Shown in pieces: positions 8,433 to 17,184 of a stretch of DNA of 64,000 nt. Position numbers and translations under genes: made by a program. A model generated the notes under the pieces. The model had not been told where the DNA came from and did not search any database. It saw nothing but the letters and a program-made list of their open reading frames with translations. Each line of letters begins with the position of its first letter. Within the stretch, counting starts at the first letter, position 1. The stretch is from assembly GCA_004297725.1 (NCBI GenBank), contig SCUS01000071.1, forward strand, positions 434,001 through 498,000. The letters are read 5' to 3'. Origin of the DNA: Myxococcaceae bacterium (GTDB taxonomy: Bacteria > Myxococcota_A > Polyangia > Polyangiales > Ga0077539).

Positions 8433-9410
8433 ATGGGTCGAGGAAAGATCGTCCGAGCGCTGCTGACCGCAGCGCTCCTGGGCGCACCGTCGCAGCTGCT
8501 CGCGCAGCCTCGCAACGCGCAGCCGACTCCGCCCGCGGGCGGGGACACCGGCGGCTCGATGACCTTTACCGAGGGTGAGGCGACAACGCCTCCCGCGGAC
8601 GGCGCCACGCCGGCGGCGAGCGGGTCAGGCGACTCGCCGCTGCCCTCGCTGACCGTCCCCGGCGGGGAGGTCGCGGCGCAGAGGCATCGTCTGCAGGAGG
8701 AGATCTACGCGGTGCAGCAGATCTATGCGCTGCGCAATCACCGCTTCGAGATCAACCCCTCGGCGAACTTCTCGCTGAACGATCCCTTCGTGTCGCACAC
8801 GGGCTTCGGGCTCTCGATGAACTACTGGATCTCGAACGTGCTCGCCGTCGGCGTCACGGGCGTGTTCTTCCAGGGGCTCAACTCGACCTCGGACGTGAAC
8901 TACTTCGTCGGCCGTTCGGCCGAGCTGGTGGTTCCGATCAACGAGTACCAGCTCGCGGCCGCGGTGAACTTCTCGTACGTGCCCCTGTACGGGAAGTTCT
9001 CGATGTTCAACCGCTTCATCTTCCACTGGGACATGTACCTGACGGCCGGCGTCGGGGTCATGCGCACGCGGCCCATCGCCGCGGTCGACCCGGAGGTCCG
9101 CTCCTTCGACTGGAACACGCGGATCCTCTTCGACGCGGGCCTCGGGTTCCGGGTGTTCGTGTCGCGCTCGGTGGCCATCACCGCAGAGCTGCGCAACTTC
9201 ATCTACCCGGAGCTCCTCGAGAACACCTCGACGAACCTCCCGGAGACGGGTTCGAACACCACCGGCGGTCCGATCTCGACGACCTGCACGGCCTGTCGCC
9301 GCAACCCGGCCAACTGGACGAGCGAGAGCGCGCTCACGGACAACGTGATGCTCTCCGTGGGGCTGACGGTGTTCCTGCCGTTCAGCTTCTCGTATCACCT
9401 GCCCAAGTGA
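8433..9410 (+). CDS. Outer-membrane beta-barrel protein, first of a tandem pair
   Basis: A 325-residue secreted protein. I prefer ATG 8433 (MGRGKIV), with GGGGTG upstream, over ATG 8418. A signal peptide ends near LLAQ, followed by a Pro/Gly/Thr-rich linker and then alternating aromatic strands (HRFEINPSANFSLNDPF, NYWISNVLAVGVTGVFFQGL) that end in a hydrophobic C-terminal strand (FLPFSFSYHLPK). This resembles the myxobacterial outer-membrane beta-barrel family. The next gene has the same architecture, begins 20 bases later and is likely a tandem paralogue in one operon. TAGAAT at 8385-8390 could be a -10 box; GCGATT...AATCGC around it is a 6-bp inverted repeat. Confidence 0.75.
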   Translation: MGRGKIVRALLTAALLGAPSQLLAQPRNAQPTPPAGGDTGGSMTFTEGEATTPPADGATPAASGSGDSPLPSLTVPGGEVAAQRHRLQEEIYAVQQIYALRNHRFEINPSANFSLNDPFVSHTGFGLSMNYWISNVLAVGVTGVFFQGLNSTSDVNYFVGRSAELVVPINEYQLAAAVNFSYVPLYGKFSMFNRFIFHWDMYLTAGVGVMRTRPIAAVDPEVRSFDWNTRILFDAGLGFRVFVSRSVAITAELRNFIYPELLENTSTNLPETGSNTTGGPISTTCTACRRNPANWTSESALTDNVMLSVGLTVFLPFSFSYHLPK

Positions 9411-9430
9411 GCGGTTCGGAGCGAAGAAAG

Positions 9431-10360
9431 ATGGCATCGATGAAGCGCTTGTTTGGAACGCTGGTGCTCGCGGGAGCGTCCCTGGTCACGAGCTCCGCCG
9501 CCGCCCAGGACATTCAGATCCGCGGCCCGCTGGCGGGCGCCCGCTCGGTGGCGCGCCTGGTTCGCTACCGCGAGAACCGCCTGTCGCTGACCCCGACGGT
9601 AGGCATCACCCTCCAGGACGAGTTCTCCCGGGAGCTCTACTTCGGGCTCCGCGCGAACTACCACTTCGCCGACTGGATCGGCGTGGGCGTCGGCTTCGTC
9701 GGCGCCGCCGGCCTCGACACCTCGCTCACCACGCAGATCACGGCCCGGTCGCCCGGCAACACGCCGAACATCCCTGCTCGGGCGAACTTCCCGCAGCAGA
9801 TCGGCCGCCGCGACTACATGATCGACCTCTACGCGACCTTCATCCCGCTGCGCGGGAAGTTCGCGTTGTTCCAGAACCTGGTCGCCGACCTCGACCTCTA
9901 CTTCGTCGCGGGCGTCGCCTTCGTGGGCGTCACCGAGCGCGCCGACTTCTCTCTCGGCTCGCAGACCACCGGCCTCGACTCGGTCGCGGCCAACAACCTC
10001 CGCCGCTCGTGGGCCAACTCGCAGAGCGCTCGCGCGAGCCGCCTGGCCGTGGCGCCGACCTTCGGCTTCGGCCTCAACTTCTTCATCAACCGCTTCGTGT
10101 CGGTCAACGTGGAGTACCGCGCGACGCCCTTCAGCTGGAACCGCTCGGGCACCGACGAGAACTCCACGGTCAGCCGCTGCGGCGCCGCGGGCAACGCCTC
10201 GTGCGAGGGCTTCTCCGACCTCGTCTCGACCTACTTCGAGACCAACGCGGCCCGTCGCGTCTCGGCGGTCACCTCGGACGACCGCACCCTCAGCTTCAAC
10301 CAGATGGTCTCCCTCGGGGTCAGCATCTTCCTGCCGACCGCGCCCCGCATCGGTCCCTGA
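9431..10360 (+). CDS. Outer-membrane beta-barrel protein, second of a tandem pair
   Basis: A 309-residue protein starting at ATG 9431 (MASMKRLF) behind GGAGCGAAGAAAG, with a signal peptide cleaved near SAAAQ. Strands such as NRLSLTPTVGITLQDEFS and ELYFGLRANYHFADWIGVGV align in pattern with the preceding gene (HRFEINPSANFSLNDPF / NYWISNVLAVGV), so the two probably arose by duplication. It ends in a short C-terminal strand (VSLGVSIFLPTAPRIGP). Role unknown; the family is a small envelope barrel found in myxobacteria. Confidence 0.75.
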   Translation: MASMKRLFGTLVLAGASLVTSSAAAQDIQIRGPLAGARSVARLVRYRENRLSLTPTVGITLQDEFSRELYFGLRANYHFADWIGVGVGFVGAAGLDTSLTTQITARSPGNTPNIPARANFPQQIGRRDYMIDLYATFIPLRGKFALFQNLVADLDLYFVAGVAFVGVTERADFSLGSQTTGLDSVAANNLRRSWANSQSARASRLAVAPTFGFGLNFFINRFVSVNVEYRATPFSWNRSGTDENSTVSRCGAAGNASCEGFSDLVSTYFETNAARRVSAVTSDDRTLSFNQMVSLGVSIFLPTAPRIGP

Positions 10361-10409
10361 GCTCTCCTCCGGCGGTCACCCTTCGCTTCTCGCGACAGGG
10401 GATCGCCGG

Positions 10410-11432
10410 TCACTCTCCCCGCATTCCCGGCGTGACGACCACCCAGCGCGGTGGCTGCCGTCGCGCTCGCTCCTCCGCAGCCCAGCGCTCACGGGTCTTC
10501 GCCGATCGCCGCCAGCGACGCAGCGACGCCGCCCCCATCATCAGCAGGAACACCACCGTCACCAGGCCCGATCCAGCCCAGATCGGCGCCAGCGCGAAGC
10601 GGCTTCGGACGTCCTCGCGCCACTGCTCCTCCAGCGTCGCCACCGAGGCGCCGAAGGCGGTGCGCATCGCCTCGGGGAATTGCTCTCCGCCCCGCAGCCG
10701 CTCGGCCAGCACGGCGAAGCGCCCGGGGCCGTCGCGGCGCAGCAGCCACGCCACGATGTCGGCGCCCTGCGCGTAGGCGAGGTCGACCTGCTCGGTGCTG
10801 CCCCCGAAGCGCCCGTCGAGCTGCGGCCACGGCGCGAGGCCGCGTGTGAAGCTCGCCTGCGCCATCGACTGGAAGCGCTCGAAGGACTGCTCGCCCGACT
10901 GCTCCACCGCGAGGCCCTCGGTGAACCACCGCGGACCGGCGGCCTGCCCGGTGGCGGCGCCCCACGCGAGGTGCGCGAGCTCGTGGCGGAGCACCTGCGC
11001 GACCCGCGTCGCGTCACCGGTCGACGGCGCCCTCGCCGAGACCAGGGTGAGGCCGATGGAGGGATACGCGACCCCGGCGGCGTACTGCGGCGGAGGCAGC
11101 TCCGGGGGGCTGAGCGCCCGCATCGCGGCGGCGTCGGGCACGAGGCGCACCGAGAGGCGGGGGAGCTCCGGCATCCCCAGCGGGGCGCCCACCGCCCGAG
11201 CGTCACGCTCGGCGCGCGCCAGGGCCTCGGCGAAGACCGGGCGCATCGCGCGGGGGTAGCTGACCGCCAGCGGCCCGAGCTGCTGGGTGGCGTAGTCCGC
11301 GGGAACGGCCGGGATGGAGAGCGCCAGGTCGCGAGAGGCCATCGCGTCGTCGTGCCCGTGAGGCTGCGCGAGCGCCGCGGCGCTCATCAGCCAGAGCGCC
11401 AGCGACAAGAGCCACAGGCGGAGGCGGCTCAT
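10410..11432 (-). CDS. Membrane-anchored HExxH peptidase (peptidase-MA-like)
   Basis: A 340-residue protein with a signal peptide (residues 1-22), an extracytoplasmic metallopeptidase-like domain and a C-terminal TM (about 288-308, GSGLVTVVFLLMMGAASL) with an Arg-rich cytoplasmic tail. The zinc motif is HELAH (150-154), with a downstream glutamate in WFTEGLAVE (Glu172), typical of gluzincins with short spacing. ATG 11432 overlaps the preceding gene's stop by ATGA, so translation is probably coupled. The substrate is unknown. Confidence 0.75.
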   Translation of the reverse strand: MSRLRLWLLSLALWLMSAAALAQPHGHDDAMASRDLALSIPAVPADYATQQLGPLAVSYPRAMRPVFAEALARAERDARAVGAPLGMPELPRLSVRLVPDAAAMRALSPPELPPPQYAAGVAYPSIGLTLVSARAPSTGDATRVAQVLRHELAHLAWGAATGQAAGPRWFTEGLAVEQSGEQSFERFQSMAQASFTRGLAPWPQLDGRFGGSTEQVDLAYAQGADIVAWLLRRDGPGRFAVLAERLRGGEQFPEAMRTAFGASVATLEEQWREDVRSRFALAPIWAGSGLVTVVFLLMMGAASLRRWRRSAKTRERWAAEERARRQPPRWVVVTPGMRGE

Positions 11433-12118
11433 TCGACGCCCCGGTGGACGACCGAGAGGTTGGTGCGGGGCGTGGACTCGCCCTGGAGCAGCACCACCGC
11501 GCCGAGCACGCCGAGGACGACGCCCCCGACGACCAGCCAGGGCCACACGCGAGAGATCGCGGGCGCGCTCCGGGCCGGGGCTACCGGCGAGCTACGGGGA
11601 GGCGTCGCCGCGGTCGGCGAGGCGGTGGCGGGGGTCGAAACGACGTGGTGGGTCACAGCGCCCTCCAGCAGAAGCACCACGGCAGGAGCGTCAAACGATC
11701 CTGCCTCGGGGGTGGCGACGAAGGCGTGGCGCCCCAGGTCGTAGACCCTCGGGGCGGTGCCCGCCGAGCGTGAGGTGAGGGTCACGAACCAGGCGCAGCC
11801 GAGCGCGTCGCCCACGCTGTCGAGGGTGCTGGCGTCCGCGTCGGTGGCGCGCAGGGCCCGACGGGACGCAGCCCGGTCGGCCTGATCGGCGGGCGTCGGC
11901 GACTCACCCCGCAGGGCCTCCCGGGTGCTCGCGTCGGCGACGACGCGCCAGCTCGGGGAGGTGGAGAGCCGCTCCTCGGTCTCGCGCGCCAGCGTGCGCA
12001 CGGCCTCGTCGGGATCACCCGCGACCGCGATGCACACCTTCGGCGGCGGGTCGGCCTGCGCGGCGAGCGGCGCGGCCACGAGGGCGAGGGCGAGGGCGAG
12101 GGGGCGCGCGCGGGTCAC
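11429..12118 (-). CDS. Secreted single-TM protein of unknown function
   Basis: A 229-residue protein starting with GTG at 12118, which overlaps the truA stop by GTGA. A signal peptide (1-22) is followed by a domain of about 140 residues beginning KVCIAVAGDPDEAVRTLA, reminiscent of proteins that compute an activity from strings of TonB/CsgG-like folds, but I cannot place it. A Pro/Ser/Thr linker and a TM (about 193-215, PWLVVGGVVLGVLGAVVLL) end the protein. It sits between truA and the HExxH peptidase, overlapping both by four bases, so these probably form one operon. Confidence 0.65.
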   Translation of the reverse strand: MTRARPLALALALVAAPLAAQADPPPKVCIAVAGDPDEAVRTLARETEERLSTSPSWRVVADASTREALRGESPTPADQADRAASRRALRATDADASTLDSVGDALGCAWFVTLTSRSAGTAPRVYDLGRHAFVATPEAGSFDAPAVVLLLEGAVTHHVVSTPATASPTAATPPRSSPVAPARSAPAISRVWPWLVVGGVVLGVLGAVVLLQGESTPRTNLSVVHRGVE

Positions 12119-12951
12119 GGCTTCTCCGCAGCGTCGGGGTAGAGATACCTGGCCGCGTAAGGGGGGCAGGGGCGCAGCGGATCGTCCGACACGCGCCAGT
12201 CGTCCTTGATGAAGACCTCGTCGAGGTAGAGGCCCTGCGCCGGGGCGGTCATGCCCGAGAGCGTGCGGTCGTGGTCGGCGAGGCGCTTGACCACGGTGCC
12301 GGGCGGCAGTCGCTTGCGGCCCACGTCGACCAGGGTGCCGACGATCACCCGGACCATGTTCTTGAGGAAGGCCGTGCCCTCGACCTCGATGGCGATGAGG
12401 TCGTCGCGGCCCTGCCAGCGGTCGAGCACCTCGACGCGGAAGAGCGTGCGCACGGTGGTCTCGCGCTCGCAGTCGGCGGCGCGGAAGGCCGCGAAGTCGT
12501 GGGTGCCCACCAGCGCCACGGCCTCGCGGCGCATCAGCTCGACGTCGAGGTCGCCCCAGAGGTGCCAGGCGCGGTCGCGCAGCAGCGGGTCGCGGTGCGG
12601 CGACGAGATGATCAGGTAGCGGTAGCGCTTGCCCGCGGAGGCGCGGCGCGGGTCGAAGTCGTCCTGCACCTGGCGGGCGTCGACGATGGCGATGCTGCGG
12701 GGCAGGCGGCCGGTGAGCCCCATGCGCCAGCCGTAGTCGGGGATGGTCGCCTCGGTGCGGAAGGCCGCGAGCTGCCCGTGGGCGTGCACCCCGGCGTCGG
12801 TGCGCCCGGCGCCCCGGACGATGACCCGCTCGCAGGCCATGACGCTCGCGGCGGTCTCGATCTCCTCCTGCACCGTGGGGACGCCTCGCTGGCGCTGCCA
12901 GCCGGAGAAGTCGGTTCCGTCGTAGCGGACAATCAATCGTACGGTAGGCAT
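12115..12951 (-). CDS. truA: tRNA pseudouridine(38-40) synthase TruA
   Basis: TruA isomerises uridines 38-40 in the anticodon arm of tRNA. The protein is 278 residues from ATG 12951 (MPTVRLIVRYDGTDFSGWQRQ). The catalytic motif GRTDAGVHAHGQ places the nucleophile Asp at 52. Other family segments are RYRYLI, FLKNMVRVIVGTLVDVGRKR and a C-terminal APAQGLYL. The family length is normal. It leads a run of three overlapping genes with two envelope proteins, an unusual context for a tRNA enzyme. TTGACA at 12996-13001 lies on the opposite strand in the 120-base divergent gap, without a good -10. Confidence 0.97.
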   Translation of the reverse strand: MPTVRLIVRYDGTDFSGWQRQRGVPTVQEEIETAASVMACERVIVRGAGRTDAGVHAHGQLAAFRTEATIPDYGWRMGLTGRLPRSIAIVDARQVQDDFDPRRASAGKRYRYLIISSPHRDPLLRDRAWHLWGDLDVELMRREAVALVGTHDFAAFRAADCERETTVRTLFRVEVLDRWQGRDDLIAIEVEGTAFLKNMVRVIVGTLVDVGRKRLPPGTVVKRLADHDRTLSGMTAPAQGLYLDEVFIKDDWRVSDDPLRPCPPYAARYLYPDAAEKP

Positions 12952-13071
12952 CGCTTCACGGGTGTTTACCACCATGGATCACGCGGCGCCGTGGCTTGAC
13001 AACGCGACCCCCGGGAGTGCCGAATCGCCGCCGGTCGGGCGTCCGATCTGAAGGAGTCAGCAGAGGGCCCA

Positions 13072-13539
13072 GTGGACGAAACGCAACTGAAGGAAGAGCT
13101 CGCTCACGCCGCAGTCCTCGTCGAGGACGTGATCCGACGCATCGGCCTGGAGCCCGACAAGGTGCGCATCTCCGTCCCCGAGCCCAGCCGGGGCTGGTCG
13201 CTGCTGCGCGGCAGCGCGGCGGTGGCGATCTTCCTCCGGCCCGCGCGCCCCGGGGAGGACTCGGCGCAGCTCCGCATCGTGGCCCCGATCATCCGCATCG
13301 GCGCGGGCGACCCGCAGCCGCTCTTCCGCGCCCTGCTCGAGCTCAACGCCGGCGGCCTCGGGGCGGTGTCCTTCGGCGTGCAGGAAGACCGCGTCGTCGT
13401 CGTGGCCGAGCGTCGCACCCTCGACCTCGAGCGCGCCGAGGTGGAGTTTCTCATCCACCGGGTGGGCGCGGTCGGCGACCACTACGACGACGAGCTCATC
13501 GCGCGCTTCGGTGGCAGCCGCATCTCCGACCCCTCGTAG
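13072..13539 (+). CDS. YbjN / type III chaperone-like small protein
   Basis: A 155-residue soluble alpha/beta protein from GTG 13072. It has the strand-helix order of the YbjN or tetrameric secretion-chaperone fold: an N-terminal helix, strands SAAVAIFLRP and LRIVAPIIRIG, then PLFRALLELNAGGLGAVSFGVQEDRVVVVAERRT, in two parts, and a final helix. LLELNAG...GxxSFGVQ...VVVVAERRT is the recognisable pattern. Its function in other bacteria is vague (stress-related or chaperone). The 3' end overlaps the next gene by 29 bases. Confidence 0.6.
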   Translation: MDETQLKEELAHAAVLVEDVIRRIGLEPDKVRISVPEPSRGWSLLRGSAAVAIFLRPARPGEDSAQLRIVAPIIRIGAGDPQPLFRALLELNAGGLGAVSFGVQEDRVVVVAERRTLDLERAEVEFLIHRVGAVGDHYDDELIARFGGSRISDPS

Positions 13540-14965
13540 CCTCCGACCCCTCGCGTCCGCGATCGCCCTGGGCATCGTCGCCTGCCCCGCGCGCTCCTTC
13601 GCGTTCGACGCCGAGGTGCGCGCGGAGTCCACCGCCTCGTCGTGGCAGGTGCGCGGCCCGGCGGGCGCCGCGGTGCTCTCCCTCCGTCGCTTCACCCAGA
13701 CCCTCAGCCTCGCGGGCTCCTCCCGCTCGGACGACCCTCGCGCTCCGGTCGTGCGGCTGCGCGCCCGGCTGCGCATCGACAGCGACTTCGGCACGGCCTG
13801 CGATCCGGGCACGGACCGCTGCCTCGACGAGCTCAACCGCTCCCGCGCCGCGGAGTTCGCGCCCCTCTTCGCGCGGCGCGCGGTCGACCTGCCCTTCGCG
13901 TTTCTCGAGGTGAGCGGGCTCGCCCGGGGGCGCGTCGACCTGCGCGCGGGGCGGCAGCTCGTGGTCGATCCGCTGGGCTTCTTCCTCTTCGACGGCGGGC
14001 TCGCTCGGCTCAACGTGGGCGATGTGGCCTCCGTCGAGGCCTACGGCGGCTGGGAGACCCGCTCGGGCTTCCCGCTCTCCAACGGGCGCTACGAGCGCGA
14101 CGGCCTGCTGCGCGCCGACCGCGCCGGGTGGGACCGCTCCACCGCCACGGCGGTGCTCGACCGGGCCTCGGCCACGGTGCTGGGTGTCGCGGTCGATGTG
14201 AGGGCCTCGACGCGCCTCGACGCTCGCCTCACCTGGCGCCGCATCTGGACCGCCGAGGGCGTCGCCGAGGAGGCCGTCGCCGCGCGCTCGGACCTCCAGC
14301 TCAGCGGCTCGGTGCGCGCCTTCGCGGAGGCCGTGTACATGGTTCCGATGGCGACGGTGACCACCGCGGCGCTGGGCGTCGAGGGGCTGCCGGCGCGCGG
14401 CGGGCGATGGTCCGTGGAGGTGCTGCGGGTGCGCCCGGTCTTCGACCTCACCTCCATCTGGGCGTCGTTCTGGATGGACCCGACGGACGAGGCGCGGGCC
14501 TCGCTCTCGCTGCCGCTCTCTCGCTCGGTGGACCTCTCGCTCGGCGCCTGGGTGCGTCGCTACGTGCTCGACAGCGAGGTCCCGGACAACTCCGCCCCTT
14601 CGCTCGGGGCGCTGCTCAACGTCGGCGCTTCGGCCTCCGCGCGGGTGCGTCGGCCGCGCTGGGACGCCACGCTCCGGGCGTCGCTCGAGGGCGGGGCGCT
14701 CGGGATGCGCGGCAACGCCGATCTCGCGCTGAGGGCGTGGGTGATCCGCCGGGCGCTGCGCATCGACGGCCTCGTCTCGCTGGCCCACGTGCGCGACACC
14801 CTGAGGGACGACCGCAGCCTCGACGGCGTCGGCCTCGTGCTCGGGGCCACGGCGCCGCTCGGGCGCGTCGCCCAGGTGAGCGTGAGCCTCGAGGACGACA
14901 TCAACACCGTGGTCGGCCATCGCGTGCGAGCCATCGGCGTGCTCGAGCTGAGGACCATCCCGTGA
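13511..14965 (+). CDS. Putative outer-membrane beta-barrel paired with a multihaem cytochrome
   Basis: A 484-residue protein. GTG 13511 gives a signal peptide (MAAASPTPRSL...SFAFDAEV) and lies inside the end of the upstream gene. The remainder is rich in alternating strands with aromatic girdles (RVDLRAGRQLVVDPLGFF, GRWSVEVLRVRPVFDLTSIW, RWDATLRASLEGG) and ends with a strand VGHRVRAIGVLELRTIP, compatible with a porin of about 20 or more strands. Its stop overlaps the start of a 13-haem cytochrome by GTGA. In metal-reducing bacteria such barrels hold a periplasmic multihaem cytochrome to make an electron conduit; that role is inferred here. Confidence 0.6.
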   Translation: MAAASPTPRSLRPLASAIALGIVACPARSFAFDAEVRAESTASSWQVRGPAGAAVLSLRRFTQTLSLAGSSRSDDPRAPVVRLRARLRIDSDFGTACDPGTDRCLDELNRSRAAEFAPLFARRAVDLPFAFLEVSGLARGRVDLRAGRQLVVDPLGFFLFDGGLARLNVGDVASVEAYGGWETRSGFPLSNGRYERDGLLRADRAGWDRSTATAVLDRASATVLGVAVDVRASTRLDARLTWRRIWTAEGVAEEAVAARSDLQLSGSVRAFAEAVYMVPMATVTTAALGVEGLPARGGRWSVEVLRVRPVFDLTSIWASFWMDPTDEARASLSLPLSRSVDLSLGAWVRRYVLDSEVPDNSAPSLGALLNVGASASARVRRPRWDATLRASLEGGALGMRGNADLALRAWVIRRALRIDGLVSLAHVRDTLRDDRSLDGVGLVLGATAPLGRVAQVSVSLEDDINTVVGHRVRAIGVLELRTIP

Positions 14966-16185
14966 GCCCCTCCCTCCGACGGCCGCGCGCGCTCCTCGCG
15001 TTCGCGCTCACCCTCGCCGCCACCCTCGGCGGGCTGCTGGCGCAGCCCCGCCCCGCCGCTCCTCCGGCCGCGGCGCCCGCCTCCGAGGCGCCGTCGCACC
15101 TGATCTATCCCACGCAGCGGCTCCCGCTCCGCTTCGATCACTCGCGGCACCTCGCGATGCCCGGCGTCACCTGCGCGAGCTGCCACCCCGCGGCCACCAC
15201 CAGCGCCCGCGTCGAGGACAGCCTGCTCCCGACCGAGGCCTCGTGCGCGCCCTGCCACGCCATCGACCGCGAGCACCCGGCCTCCGCGGCCGCCAACCCG
15301 CTGGGCGGCTGCGACCTCTGCCACGAGGGCTGGCGCGCCGAGGCGCCGCTGCGAGTACCCCGAGCGGAGATCCCCGCGGCCAACCTGCGCTTCTCCCACG
15401 CCCGCCACGCGGCGCAGGGCGTCCCCTGCGAGCGCTGCCACGCGGGCGTGCGGCGCGTCGGGCTCGCCACCCGGCTCGAGCTCCCCACCATGGCCTCCTG
15501 CGTCACCTGCCACCGCCCCGGGGCGGCGCCCGATCGCTGCGCCGTCTGCCACCTCACCGAGCCCGACGGTCGCCTCCGCACCCGCTTCGCCGACGGGTGG
15601 ATGAACCCGCCGCGCTGGATGAGCGGCCTGCACCACGACGCGGACTTCTGGTTCACGCACCGGCTCAGCGCCGCGCAGGACGGGAGCCGCTGCGCGGTCT
15701 GCCACAGCGAGGGAGAGTGCGCGGCCTGCCACGACGGCCGCGTGCGCGACCGGCGCACCCACCCCAACGACTACGTCACCATGCACGCCGTCGATGCCCG
15801 GATGAACAGCGATCGATGCGGCTCATGTCACCGCGCGTCGAGCTTCTGCGTCGCGTGCCACCAGCGCGCGGGCGTCGCGGCCTCGTCGTCGACGAGCTCC
15901 CGCGCCCTCGGCCGCTTCCACCCGCCGGCCTCGGTGTGGTCCAGCGCGCCGGTCACGCTGCGGCACCACGGCGCCGAGGCGCGCCGCGCGATGCGCACCT
16001 GCACCTCCTGCCACAGCGAGCAGGACTGCGTGACCTGCCACGCGACGCTCTCCCGAGGGGGCGGCGGGTTCTCGCCGCATCCGCCGTCGTTCATCGCCCG
16101 CTGCGGGTCGCTGCTGCGGGCCTCGGAGCGCCCCTGCGCGCTCTGCCACGAGGACCTCGACGCCGTGCGCGCCCGCTGCCGATAG
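14962..16185 (+). CDS. Thirteen-haem c-type cytochrome
   Basis: A 407-residue exported protein from GTG 14962 (overlapping the barrel gene), with signal segment LLAFALTLAATLGGLLAQ. I count thirteen CxxCH haem-binding motifs in reading order: CASCH, CAPCH, CDLCH, CERCH, CVTCH, CAVCH, CAVCH, CAACH, CGSCH, CVACH, CTSCH, CVTCH, CALCH. Isolated His residues between them (FDHSRH, FSHARH, LHHDADFWFTH) suit bis-His ligation. The FDHSRH / FSHARH spacing is typical of cytochrome c3/c7-like repeats. It is the likely electron-carrying partner of the barrel at 13511-14965. Confidence 0.92.
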   Translation: MSPSLRRPRALLAFALTLAATLGGLLAQPRPAAPPAAAPASEAPSHLIYPTQRLPLRFDHSRHLAMPGVTCASCHPAATTSARVEDSLLPTEASCAPCHAIDREHPASAAANPLGGCDLCHEGWRAEAPLRVPRAEIPAANLRFSHARHAAQGVPCERCHAGVRRVGLATRLELPTMASCVTCHRPGAAPDRCAVCHLTEPDGRLRTRFADGWMNPPRWMSGLHHDADFWFTHRLSAAQDGSRCAVCHSEGECAACHDGRVRDRRTHPNDYVTMHAVDARMNSDRCGSCHRASSFCVACHQRAGVAASSSTSSRALGRFHPPASVWSSAPVTLRHHGAEARRAMRTCTSCHSEQDCVTCHATLSRGGGGFSPHPPSFIARCGSLLRASERPCALCHEDLDAVRARCR

Positions 16186-16190
16186 GGCGA

Positions 16191-17129
16191 TCAGCCCTTG
16201 AGGAGCCGCAGCCGGATCTTCGAGTAGCGCGTCGAGAGCGCGTTGGGGGTCACGTCGTGCTCGAGGGCGATGTGCTTCTGCGTCACGCGCTGCCCCAGCC
16301 GGCGCGCCGCGATGTAGTCGAGGGCCGCGATGGTCGGTCGGTCGGCGGTCACCGCGCCGGGCGAGGCGGACACGTACGAGGCCCACGCCGTCAGCGCCTC
16401 GTCGACGTGCGAGGGCGCGCGGCCCAGCTTCGAGAGGGCGCCCCGGATGACGCCGCGGGACTCCTCGCTGGCCTCCGGGCGGGGACGATGCGCCTGCGAC
16501 TTTGCGAGCGACGAGGGACCCCGGGCGCCCGGCGGGGCGCCGCGCTCGAGCCACGACTTGAGCGCGAGCAGCTCGGCGTGGCGGGGGTGGCGCTGCAGCA
16601 GCGCGCCCACGATCTCGACCCCTTCGGCGCAGCGCCCCAGCCGGCCGAGGCACTGGGCGTAGGAGGCGCCGACCTCCTCCTGGGAGGGCTGGGTGCGGAA
16701 GGCGCGCTGCAGGTGGGCCACGGCGTCCTGCGGGCGGCTGAGCGCGACGTCGAGCAGGTGGCCGAGGTTGTGGTGATACCAGGGGTTGGCCGGGGAGATC
16801 GCGACGGCCCGGCGGAACGACGACACCGCCATGCGGTAGTTGGCCTGGAGCGCCTGCGAGAGCCCCATCAGCGCGTGGCCCGCGTCGTCTTCGGGGCAGG
16901 ACCGCAGCAGCCGCCGCAGGTGCAGCGCGGCGCGCCAGGGGCTCTCCTCGAGGAGCATCTCCGCGAGGTGCCGGTTGGCGAAGCAGGCCTCGGGGCTGCC
17001 CTCCACGGCGCGCGTCGCGAGCGCCTCGAGGAGGCCGCGCACGTGGTCTTTCGGGAGGTCACGCTGCAGCGCCTGCTCTGCGCGAATTCGCAGCGTGTTG
17101 AGCTCGTCCCCTGTGCCCGCCGCAGTCAT
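16191..17129 (-). CDS. TPR protein with C-terminal helix-turn-helix
   Basis: A 312-residue protein from ATG 17129 (MTAAGTGDEL); a TTG at 17165 is a weaker option. TPR-like repeats span about 50-185 (ANRHLAEMLLEESPWRAALH, MGLSQALQANYRMAVSSFRR, WYHHNLGHLLDVALSRPQDA). After a basic linker, the C-terminus (about 250-312) ends with a region-4-like HTH (QKHIALEHDVTPNALSTRYSKI). It may be a DNA-binding regulator with a protein-interaction module. It is convergent with the cytochrome gene (5 bases between stops), so it is not part of that operon. Confidence 0.65.
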   Translation of the reverse strand: MTAAGTGDELNTLRIRAEQALQRDLPKDHVRGLLEALATRAVEGSPEACFANRHLAEMLLEESPWRAALHLRRLLRSCPEDDAGHALMGLSQALQANYRMAVSSFRRAVAISPANPWYHHNLGHLLDVALSRPQDAVAHLQRAFRTQPSQEEVGASYAQCLGRLGRCAEGVEIVGALLQRHPRHAELLALKSWLERGAPPGARGPSSLAKSQAHRPRPEASEESRGVIRGALSKLGRAPSHVDEALTAWASYVSASPGAVTADRPTIAALDYIAARRLGQRVTQKHIALEHDVTPNALSTRYSKIRLRLLKG

Positions 17130-17184
17130 CGCTTCGTTGATAGCCCGCACGCAGAGGGGGTGCAAGGCGCGGCGAGCGGGCGGA

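Noticed and set aside
12996-13001. TTGACA before the YbjN-like gene
   Set aside because: Perfect -35 but no suitable -10 at 16-18 bases; kept only as a note in the truA entry.
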